Origin: Bacteroidales bacterium | GTDB lineage: Bacteria; Bacteroidota; Bacteroidia; Bacteroidales; UBA932 | Length of the DNA: 54,124 bases | NCBI GenBank assembly: GCA_017428035.1 | Contig: JAFRRR010000124.1 | Location: forward strand, 1 to 54,124 | Reading direction: 5' to 3' | Shown: in pieces, positions 1 through 7,495 of the stretch | How the letters are laid out: every line of letters starts with the position of its first letter | Position numbering within the stretch: position 1 is the first letter of the stretch | Program-made: the position numbers and the translations under genes | The notes under the pieces: model-generated | Seen by the model: only the letters and a program-made list of their open reading frames with translations | Databases searched by the model: none | What the model was told of the DNA's origin: nothing

Positions 1-1
1 A

Positions 2-112
2 ATAGCAGTACGGGACAGCAAAAAAGCGACTGTAACACTCACCATTCCTGCCAGGGATCGACGCCTGCTGAAGGAGATTGCCCACAAGTTTGGCTGGGCG
101 TGTGTATTTTAG
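2..112 (+). CDS. C-terminal end of a small hypothetical protein (cut by window edge)
   Basis: A frame open from the left edge stops with TAG at 110-112. Its 36 residues end in TIPARDRRLLKEIAHKFGW plus four more residues. The regular amphipathic pattern (TIPxxDxxLLKxIAxKFGW) looks like a real protein tail and resembles the end of short Bacteroidales proteins of unknown role. The start lies outside the window, so size and function cannot be given. The other frames across this stretch give no comparable pattern. Confidence 0.45.
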   Translation: MAVRDSKKATVTLTIPARDRRLLKEIAHKFGWACVF

Positions 113-201
113 CATATTCCCTTTTTCCTAACTCGTGAGACTGGGGTCCCAATCTATTAGCGGGGCACAAAATGTGCAGTTTGAGCACAAAAAGCACCGT
201 T

Positions 202-567
202 ATGAGCAAACTGTTCACTATCTTAGCGTTAGTTTTGGTTATGGGAACAAACACGCACCGCATATCCTCTGTCGAAACCCGTGGCAGCTGGGTATATTTC
301 TACGACGAATCGGGTCACAAATATCAAACCCTCTCCGCCTCCGGCGTGGGCGAAGTGCAGGGCTACAGCTCCACATTTATGGTGAGCGTAAATGGCAGCT
401 GGGTCTATCTCTATAACTCAGAGGGAAAGAAATACCACACGATGAGCAAAAGCGGCGTTGGCGAAGTGCTGGGAGTGGCCGGCGACACATTCACCTCCCG
501 CAACGGCAGCTGGATCTACACCTGGGACCGCAACGGCAAAAAAATCAACACCAGGTCTGCGAGATGA
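202..567 (+). CDS. Small secreted protein with three GSWVY repeats
   Basis: The 121-residue product starts at ATG 202, which opens a signal-peptide-like segment (MSKLFTILALVLVMG); an in-frame ATG at 172 adds ten residues that would spoil the signal. The mature part consists of about three tandem units of roughly 37 residues. Each begins GSWVY or GSWIY, continues with an aromatic/acidic turn (YFYDESG, YLYNSEG, YTWDRNG) and, in the first two, passes through SGVGEV. The last unit is shortened. This looks like a small all-beta repeat protein in the periplasm or on the cell surface. I do not know its function. Its stop codon overlaps the ATG of the following exonuclease remnant (ATGA at 564-567), so the two were probably once co-translated. 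Confidence 0.7.
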   Translation: MSKLFTILALVLVMGTNTHRISSVETRGSWVYFYDESGHKYQTLSASGVGEVQGYSSTFMVSVNGSWVYLYNSEGKKYHTMSKSGVGEVLGVAGDTFTSRNGSWIYTWDRNGKKINTRSAR

Positions 568-964
568 CCGACTTTGCCGCCATAGATTTCGAGACTGCCA
601 ACAGGTCCACGGCCTCTGCCCGGAGGATACCGAGGATGCTCCGGTTTTCCCTTTCGTTTGGGAAAAGATCGAACCGCTGATTGAAGGCCTGCCTTTGGTG
701 GCACACAACTCCCGCTTTGACGAAGGGTGCCTCAAGTCGGTTTTCCGTGTATATCGGATGGATTATCCGGATTACGTATTCTTAGATACGCTGACCGCTT
801 CCCGCAGGCATTTCGGCCAGTGTCTTCTCAATCACCAGCTCCATACGGTGGCAGAAGCCTGCGGCTTCGACCTCAGGCATCATCACCACGCCCTGGCCGA
901 TGCCGAGGCTTGCGCGCACATCGCGTTGCAATTGTCGTTCCAGGAGAGTATATTTGGAGAATAA
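564..964 (+). pseudogene. DEDDh 3'-5' exonuclease (DnaQ-like), broken by internal out-of-frame deletion
   Basis: From ATG 564 the frame reads MTDFAAIDFETAN, carrying the first exonuclease motif (DxE). From about 602 the family sequence continues only in another frame: VHGLCPEDT, then motif II (VAHNSRFDEGCL), then motif III (HHHHALADAEACAHIA) to TAA at 962-964. Intact DEDDh proteins of this type are about 165-170 residues with some 35 residues between motif I and the VHGL segment. Here that stretch is gone and the frame is shifted. Read straight from ATG 564, translation stops at TGA 678-680 after 38 residues. The remnant cannot assemble the catalytic site. An open frame over 458-964 includes motifs II and III but not motif I. 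A real deletion or an assembly error would look the same here. Confidence 0.75.
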
Positions 965-997
965 CAGACTCTTTATGATGTCAATTACACTATTCTT

Positions 998-2185
998 ATG
1001 AAGAAGCTTATCCTATTATTATGTTGTTGCCTTGCCGCAGCTTGCTCCCCAAACAAACAAGAAAAAGCCGTTCCTCATATACCCATTCTGGGATGGTATA
1101 GTATTCCTCCCGGCGAACACGCTACCCTTGAACATTATCGCGAGATGCGTGAGGCAGGATTCGACTTTTCTTTCGCACATATTTATAGCTACGAGGATGC
1201 CATACAGGCACTTGATCTTTGTGCCCAAGTGGGTATGAAATCAATTTTCATGTGCCCCGAGTTGAAGACAGCACCTGAAGAGACAGTCGACAAAGTAATG
1301 AATCATCCGGGATTGGGCGGCTATTTTCTCTGTGACGAGCCCGGCAACGATTCGCTGGATGCTATTGGCGAATGGGCTAGCCGCATCTATAGTGTTGATA
1401 GCATACATCCTTGTTATTTGAACTTATTGCCCGTACATGCTTTCGGGCATGACGCATATGTAGAGCACTTAGAGCTGTTTAATAAGAAAGTGCATCTTCC
1501 GCAATTATCCTTCGACTATTACCCGGTTCTCATTGGCCCCGATCATTGTTTACTCAGTCCTTATTGGTATGACAATTTGGAACTAATCAGTGCCGAATGC
1601 AGACGTACAGGTAAGCCCTTCTGGGCGTTTGCCTTAGCCACTGCCCATGGTCCTTACCCTATCCCCACTATCGACCATTTGCGATTGCAGATGTACAGCA
1701 ACTTGGCATATGGTGCACAACTGCTTCAATACTTCACCTATTGGAATCCAGGTACAGAGCAATGGGATTTTCATCAGGCGCCCATCACAATCGACGGCCA
1801 TCGTTCCCCTGTTTATGAACTGGTACGTCAGATCAACGAAGAGATTCAGAAGCGTGCCTTCGTATGGGATGGTTGCACCGTAAAGCGAGTCAGTCACATA
1901 GCCGAAACCGTCCCCGTTGGCACCCACCCCTTAACGCAACTCCCTTCACATTTTACCAAGATACAAAGCGAGAAAGGATGCGGATTGGTCTCTGAAATCA
2001 AAAACGGGAATCGTCACTTTGTAATGTTTGTCAACACCAGTCCTGCAGAAGAGTGGCGCGTGCAAATCCAAACCGACGACTGTGTGCAATTGGTGCGGCT
2101 CGACGGCACAAGCGTTCCTGCCCAAGCCTATGACCAGTTGTTTATTCTCAGTCCCGGCAACTGCGATATCTTTGAAGTGAAATAA
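998..2185 (+). CDS. Lipoprotein with glycosidase-like TIM-barrel fold
   Basis: 395 residues. The N-terminus is a lipoprotein signal (MKKLILLLCCCLAAACSP). The body reads as a (beta/alpha)8 barrel. An opening strand GWYSIPPGE is followed by an EMREAGFDFSF helix-strand step, a segment GGYFLCDEPGND near residues 107-118 whose DEP is placed like the acid residue of many clan GH-A-like enzymes, and a late strand with YFTYWNPG. The C-terminal 80 residues look like a small beta domain. Substrate is unknown. The next gene begins 2 bases after the stop, so the two form an operon. I infer a surface or periplasmic carbohydrate-active role; no family number can be assigned by eye. Confidence 0.6.
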   Translation: MKKLILLLCCCLAAACSPNKQEKAVPHIPILGWYSIPPGEHATLEHYREMREAGFDFSFAHIYSYEDAIQALDLCAQVGMKSIFMCPELKTAPEETVDKVMNHPGLGGYFLCDEPGNDSLDAIGEWASRIYSVDSIHPCYLNLLPVHAFGHDAYVEHLELFNKKVHLPQLSFDYYPVLIGPDHCLLSPYWYDNLELISAECRRTGKPFWAFALATAHGPYPIPTIDHLRLQMYSNLAYGAQLLQYFTYWNPGTEQWDFHQAPITIDGHRSPVYELVRQINEEIQKRAFVWDGCTVKRVSHIAETVPVGTHPLTQLPSHFTKIQSEKGCGLVSEIKNGNRHFVMFVNTSPAEEWRVQIQTDDCVQLVRLDGTSVPAQAYDQLFILSPGNCDIFEVK

Positions 2186-2187
2186 CT

Positions 2188-4191
2188 ATGAATATGCTTG
2201 TCCGAAGACCTTTACGCATTGGCATCCTTGTATTTATCGCATTGACAATGACTGTCAATGGATATGCTGCCGGACATAATCATAGAGACACCTCTTTGTT
2301 TCGTATGATGATAAGATTATGGCCGGAGCATCATATGGATCCGGAACTCTCGCAGCAACTGATTGACGCATTGCTTCAATATGATTTCTGTGACGAAGTG
2401 TGGTTCTGCGGAAGTCTTCCAGCAACCAGATGTCTTGCATTTCACGATTCATCGGCTACCCAGATGGGTATTATAGCAGACCGTCTTCGCAGAATTGGCA
2501 TCATCCCATCCCTTCAAGTAGTTGTGATTGGCCACGGCGACAGCGCAACTGTATTTAGTCCAGATGGCTATCAAAAAGATTCCACCATCCATTGGGGAAC
2601 AATGGTGGGGGCAAACGGAGAAAAGACTATGTCGGTCAACTGCCCACGGCAGGAGGCATATTTGGCCTTTATGGAAAAGGCATTCGTCCCATATGCAAAG
2701 GCTTGCCAACCATACAGCTTGTATCTGGATGATGATATGAGGATGTCGCAGCATCCACCGGCAATGGAGGGATGCTTCTGCGAAACGTGCATCTCTCTTT
2801 TCAACAATGAATACGGATATGATTTTAACAGGGAGGCACTTGTTGAAGCATTGGACCGAAATGACGGAGAAGGAACTCTGCGACGCCAGTGGATTGCCTT
2901 TGGACAGGAAAGCCTGGCCAATTTGGCAAGAGTAATTGCCCTAAGTGTTCACAAAGTATCTCCGGGGACCAGGGTCGGGCTTCAACACAACTATTTCCAT
3001 CACAATATGCTTGAGGGATGGGACTGGATTCCTATGCTGAAGGCGATGGAAGAAGAAACCGGTCTCGTTCCTCCTGTCCGGCCGGGAGAATTGTTCTACA
3101 GCGATGCATCACCAAGAGGCATATTAAAAAAAGGCTTGGAGATAGCCCGTGAAATACGGCGGCTGCCGGATGATGTCGTAGAAATCGCGCCTGAGGTTGA
3201 AGGATACTTGCACAAGGCGACCGGGAAGTCCGCACAAGGAGTCTGTCTGGAGACACTTTATTACCTTGCAATGGGTGCGACACAGATGAGTTATGCCATT
3301 ATTTGTTCAGCAGAAGAACCTATGGATTGGTACGCAAGCCATTATTTTAAGTCGCTTGCTGAGCTGAAACCCTTTGCCAAGGATTATGCCGACTTCAACT
3401 TGAATGCAATGCCGACCGGAATCGATCCTTATATGAGCCCCAACTTGTGCGTACGAAATGTCCGGCCAGAAGAACGTCCATGGGCTTGGACATATACCAA
3501 CGCTGGCAATACCGCTTTCGGGATTGCGCATCTGGGGCTTCCTTTTGCGCCGGAAGATCCTCACAGTCCTGTATTGATGGTCGATAACGAATGTGCCGCA
3601 GGTATGAACGATCAGGAGACTTCCGAACTGCTAACTCGGAAGAATATTGTTACCGATGCGCATACATGGAGTCAATGGGCGCAGCGTGGTCTACTGGAAG
3701 GATATCTGGATGTGTCCCCGCCAATAATTGATGATGTAACGATAGATGGCGCAAGGCTACAGAGAGCGTGGAATCAAATCGCCCTGAAAATATCCGGAAG
3801 CGGAAGGAGAATTGCCGTAGTGCCGTCGTTCAATTCCGACATTAACGGTGCCGAGCAACTTGTACTGTCGCAGGTATTTGACTGGGCCTCCGGGAACACC
3901 CTTCAAGCAGTTTTGGAAAGTGTTGCCCAAGTTGCAATAGTTCCACGGTCGGACACACAGGGACGGCTTCGCTCCGTATCGCTACTGTCTTGTTCTCTCG
4001 CAGAAGAGGAGCACTTGAAACTTCGCATACGCCCCCTCGGGACGTATGATGATCGCCTACCGAAGAAGTATGTATGGAAGCGACCGGGGAAACGCGACAT
4101 CTGGCTCAAGGCCAAATTCGAAGGCTCTGATGTCATTTTGGATATTCCCTCTCTGGGCGGGTGGGAATTCGGCTGGATTAAAATCAATTAA
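2188..4191 (+). CDS. Exported TIM-barrel glycosidase-like protein with GH42-like cysteine cluster
   Basis: 667 residues with a Sec-type signal (hydrophobic core about residues 10-27). The first 350 residues read as a TIM barrel. A strand ends YLDDDMRM (residues 179-186) and is followed by GCFCETC at 195-201; another cysteine sits at 152. The CxCxxC spacing and the extra upstream cysteine match the zinc-binding cysteine pattern known in GH42 beta-galactosidases, where it follows the catalytic DNE. Here the equivalent position reads DDD. The C-terminal 150 residues look like a beta domain. It is the second gene of the plus-strand pair with the 998 gene, and its last 8 bases overlap the 3' end of the opposing GH106 gene. 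Substrate is unknown; GH42 kinship is my inference. Confidence 0.6.
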   Translation: MNMLVRRPLRIGILVFIALTMTVNGYAAGHNHRDTSLFRMMIRLWPEHHMDPELSQQLIDALLQYDFCDEVWFCGSLPATRCLAFHDSSATQMGIIADRLRRIGIIPSLQVVVIGHGDSATVFSPDGYQKDSTIHWGTMVGANGEKTMSVNCPRQEAYLAFMEKAFVPYAKACQPYSLYLDDDMRMSQHPPAMEGCFCETCISLFNNEYGYDFNREALVEALDRNDGEGTLRRQWIAFGQESLANLARVIALSVHKVSPGTRVGLQHNYFHHNMLEGWDWIPMLKAMEEETGLVPPVRPGELFYSDASPRGILKKGLEIAREIRRLPDDVVEIAPEVEGYLHKATGKSAQGVCLETLYYLAMGATQMSYAIICSAEEPMDWYASHYFKSLAELKPFAKDYADFNLNAMPTGIDPYMSPNLCVRNVRPEERPWAWTYTNAGNTAFGIAHLGLPFAPEDPHSPVLMVDNECAAGMNDQETSELLTRKNIVTDAHTWSQWAQRGLLEGYLDVSPPIIDDVTIDGARLQRAWNQIALKISGSGRRIAVVPSFNSDINGAEQLVLSQVFDWASGNTLQAVLESVAQVAIVPRSDTQGRLRSVSLLSCSLAEEEHLKLRIRPLGTYDDRLPKKYVWKRPGKRDIWLKAKFEGSDVILDIPSLGGWEFGWIKIN

Positions 4192-7100
4192 ACACGTCAA
4201 TGGACACGGGGCCGAGAAGGCCTGAATCGTGTAATGGACTGCCGGCTTCAGGTCCGGCGATTGTCCAAGTCTTCCTGAGTGGTTCCGGTTGGGACGCATC
4301 GTAGGCCAGACGGTTGTACCAGGTGCTTGTCACATAAACAGTCAGGGTATTCTTTCCTTCGGTAATCAAATAGCTGATATCCATCCGGTAAGGGGGTGTC
4401 CAGCGGACGCCGGCACTCTTCCCGTTTACTATCACATCCGCAATCATTTCTACGTTACCGAGATTCAATACCATTTCTTTCCCAATCAGATCTTTATTTA
4501 CTTCAAAGCGAGTCTCGTAGGTAGCAGTCCCGGAGAAGGCTTTGCCCTCGTCTCCAAGGTCAAGATCCTTCCACGGCCTCAGGTCATCAAGAGTAATCGG
4601 ACCACCAATAATTCCCCATCCTTCCGGAAAGTTTACACGCCAGTCTTCCAATTTGATGCTTGTCAGACGCCGTTTTTCTTCGAAAGCCCTTGTCCGAGAG
4701 GCCACAGGCCTGGAAGATCGTCCCCGGAAAACGACAAAACCGCTTTCTGCTCGTTCCAGATCAAGGGTGATTGTTTTCATTCGTCCCCATCCTTTGGTTC
4801 TAAGAGACTTGATGGTGCCATCTACGGGATTCCACCATTCGGCCCTGCCCTTACCTTCCAGGCGGACCGGGCCGTGGAAACCACCACCAACCGGAGCGGC
4901 GAGGTAATACCAGCGCGCTCCGTCTATGGTTCTTTCTGACCAAAGGACACTGGCTCCATTATCCCAGAAATGCGGCTTGAGTCCTAATGCCTTCAAAGCA
5001 TCGGCCAACTTCATTCCGACAACCAGATAACCCTTACCCACCTTGTTAACCCCCTCTACGGTTGCACCCCACAAGTCGGACACTGCACTTTCCAATAGTT
5101 TGTCAGCATCATCTTTCAAAGTTGCAGGAGATATAGGGGCGTTTGCTATGACTTTTGCACCGTTTCGAACCAACTCTTCAATTTTCCTAACTGTCTCGGG
5201 CAGCATTCTCTCGTTTTCGGGAATCCATAGCACCTCATAAGAAACACCTTCCGGAGTGCAAATCTTCCCGTTTTCTACACCCAGTCTTCTGAGCAGTGCA
5301 TCCGTATTGCAGTAATCATATTTGAATCCGTCCGGGAAACGGATACTTCCACTCTGGCGACCGCCATTGCCCGTATGTTGGAAAGGTTTATGACCCACTT
5401 CATCTCCAAGATACCACAATACATCTGAAACAGGTAGGCCTCTCTCCAGCATATAACTTGTCCTGGCGAGGTATTGCGTAAACCAGGGCATATATTTCCA
5501 CCATGTCTGTCCCCTGAGAAATGGTGTGCCGATTGCACTGCCGAATGTGGTTCCGGGAGGGAGAAAGCCGATTTGGGGATTATGGGTGTATTCTGCGAAC
5601 ACATTATGAGTAACACCCTCCGACATATTGAGGTTCGCCACCTCTTTCAGAACCTGCCAGTGCTCATCCCAGGAAAGATTGAAACTTGTAAAGCTTTCTG
5701 CCGCAACCCTTGGCTTTCCGTAGATGTGTGCAGCGGAAGCAGTTGGTTTTATGGGTTTGAAATCCAGATCACCGACATAACCCACCGCAATGGGCTGGAA
5801 GAATTCACACATAGGGACATCCGCGTATTGGAAGTATGCAAGGGGATCCATCGTAACGACATCCGCCCCTGCGGTTTCGTATTGTACTCCCAGACCCTTT
5901 TCGTGTGCGAGATCCGTCATCTTCTTGAAAAAGTTTTCGCGGTACAATCCATCCACGAATCTTCTCCAGTCAATCAGGAGCCTGCTCGTCTCTTCTTGGC
6001 TGTCAACAACATAACCTATGATTGCGGGCAGTCTGTCTTTCAAGGAATACCCGACGGATGATTGAAACATCTCCTCCATATTCGACGTCCAGGTCTGGGT
6101 TCGGCATTCCCAGCTGTCCATCAACATCCCTTTTGCCTTTCCGTTTAAAGGGCCGTCCTGCAACCTGCCGACATAGTTAATGAACTGTATTTCTGCAGCC
6201 TCTGCGTCAAATTTGTTGCATTCCCAGCCGGTAGCTTCTGGCGTCGTTGGTCCGTTTTTCCTGCCCGAGTTCACATGTCCGAATCTCAGTATCGTCCACT
6301 TCCCTTCAGGATAATTTCCTTCCGGGGCTGTCCAATCGAGCTTTCCGTTCGCATCCATTTTGTCCGTGACGTCCAGAATCTCCCCGGAATTGATGAATGC
6401 CAAAGGGTTCTGACACGTATGCTCCTGACAGGGTTCTTTGGCGAGCAAAGTCCATCCTGCCTCGCCCTGCCAACAATTTTTGTGAGCAGCCGACATGAAT
6501 TCCACGAAGGACAGGATGCCTGGATGAGCATTAATCACAGTGAAGGTATAATAATCGGCATTCTCGATCTCGTTGCACGCCAATTCAAAGTCAATCGGGA
6601 CACCATCCTGCCAATTACTCATCGGTAAATCGGCGTCCGCCAGAATATGCTCCTTGTCTGCAACTGTAGCCGTGAGTTTGATACGTATTCCTGGGTCATA
6701 GCACCAGGCATCAGAAATGCTGTTGATAGGCGGAAGATGAATCGTTCGGATTACTTCTCCCTCTTTAAGGGAAAACCTTACCACATTAGTAAAACCGGCG
6801 TTCAAGATGACGCCACCATTCGAACCCTCTATCATAGCCTTCCACTGGTCATCACAGGCCTCCAGGACTGTTGGCTTAAGTCTTTCGCCCGTATCCCCAA
6901 GCGGTGTCGGAAATGCCAGAACGCAAATGTCACGGTAGTCTCTCCACTCTTCGACAGAAGGTTCTCCCCTAGGTATGGATATGTTTGGTTTATGTCCGCA
7001 ATCGACATCCGTCCTGGACCAGACCAGTTGTCTCATTGCTTTTTCCGGTTTGATCCAAGGGCCGCCGGCCATCGACCAGCCAGGGCAAGTCTGGAGCGCA

Positions 7101-7489
7101 AAACGCAGGCCGAGGCTGTCTGCCTTTTGCCCGAGGTATCCGACAATATCTTCCCATTCAGGAGACAATGCCCTTATCTGCCGTTCTGTCGCAGGCCAGA
7201 CACCTCCATCTCCATGGAACCATTGAATACCGGAAAAGCCTGCATAGGAAATGGCTTTCAAGTCGGCATCGATTCCCTCTTTTGATATATTACCGCCGAT
7301 AAAATAGAACCATATCTCAGGGGAAAAGACCTTATCCGGCTCCCTGAACGAATCCTCGTCATCTGGAGAAAATGGGCGTGTAAGTGTTTCTATATCAGGA
7401 GCAATTGACACAATTTGGGTTTGTGCTCCGACCTGCAATGAAAACACTACCAGAAATGATGACAGAATTATTTGCAGAAACCGCTTCAT
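4184..7489 (-). CDS. GH106 family alpha-L-rhamnosidase
   Basis: 1101 residues, the usual size for GH106. A Sec signal (residues 1-22, cleaved near VGA-QT) sends it out of the cytoplasm. The opening WFYFIGGNISKEGIDADL at 60-77, the AGFSGIQWF step after it and the ALQTCPGWSMAGGPW strand are typical of GH106 enzymes, which remove terminal alpha-L-rhamnose with inversion. The C-terminal 120 residues form a galactose-binding-like beta sandwich (GTATYETRFEV, VIVNGKSAGVRW). It is the last gene of locus 1, 6 bases after GH78, so the two rhamnosidases are probably made together. The stop codon overlaps the convergent neighbour; no terminator hairpin is visible in the overlap. Confidence 0.9.
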   Translation of the reverse strand: MKRFLQIILSSFLVVFSLQVGAQTQIVSIAPDIETLTRPFSPDDEDSFREPDKVFSPEIWFYFIGGNISKEGIDADLKAISYAGFSGIQWFHGDGGVWPATERQIRALSPEWEDIVGYLGQKADSLGLRFALQTCPGWSMAGGPWIKPEKAMRQLVWSRTDVDCGHKPNISIPRGEPSVEEWRDYRDICVLAFPTPLGDTGERLKPTVLEACDDQWKAMIEGSNGGVILNAGFTNVVRFSLKEGEVIRTIHLPPINSISDAWCYDPGIRIKLTATVADKEHILADADLPMSNWQDGVPIDFELACNEIENADYYTFTVINAHPGILSFVEFMSAAHKNCWQGEAGWTLLAKEPCQEHTCQNPLAFINSGEILDVTDKMDANGKLDWTAPEGNYPEGKWTILRFGHVNSGRKNGPTTPEATGWECNKFDAEAAEIQFINYVGRLQDGPLNGKAKGMLMDSWECRTQTWTSNMEEMFQSSVGYSLKDRLPAIIGYVVDSQEETSRLLIDWRRFVDGLYRENFFKKMTDLAHEKGLGVQYETAGADVVTMDPLAYFQYADVPMCEFFQPIAVGYVGDLDFKPIKPTASAAHIYGKPRVAAESFTSFNLSWDEHWQVLKEVANLNMSEGVTHNVFAEYTHNPQIGFLPPGTTFGSAIGTPFLRGQTWWKYMPWFTQYLARTSYMLERGLPVSDVLWYLGDEVGHKPFQHTGNGGRQSGSIRFPDGFKYDYCNTDALLRRLGVENGKICTPEGVSYEVLWIPENERMLPETVRKIEELVRNGAKVIANAPISPATLKDDADKLLESAVSDLWGATVEGVNKVGKGYLVVGMKLADALKALGLKPHFWDNGASVLWSERTIDGARWYYLAAPVGGGFHGPVRLEGKGRAEWWNPVDGTIKSLRTKGWGRMKTITLDLERAESGFVVFRGRSSRPVASRTRAFEEKRRLTSIKLEDWRVNFPEGWGIIGGPITLDDLRPWKDLDLGDEGKAFSGTATYETRFEVNKDLIGKEMVLNLGNVEMIADVIVNGKSAGVRWTPPYRMDISYLITEGKNTLTVYVTSTWYNRLAYDASQPEPLRKTWTIAGPEAGSPLHDSGLLGPVSIDVFN

Positions 7490-7495
7490 TATCGA

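Noticed and set aside
564-680. Programmed frameshift in the exonuclease gene
   Set aside because: A simple shift would not restore the missing residues between motif I and VHGL, and there is no slippery run at the junction.
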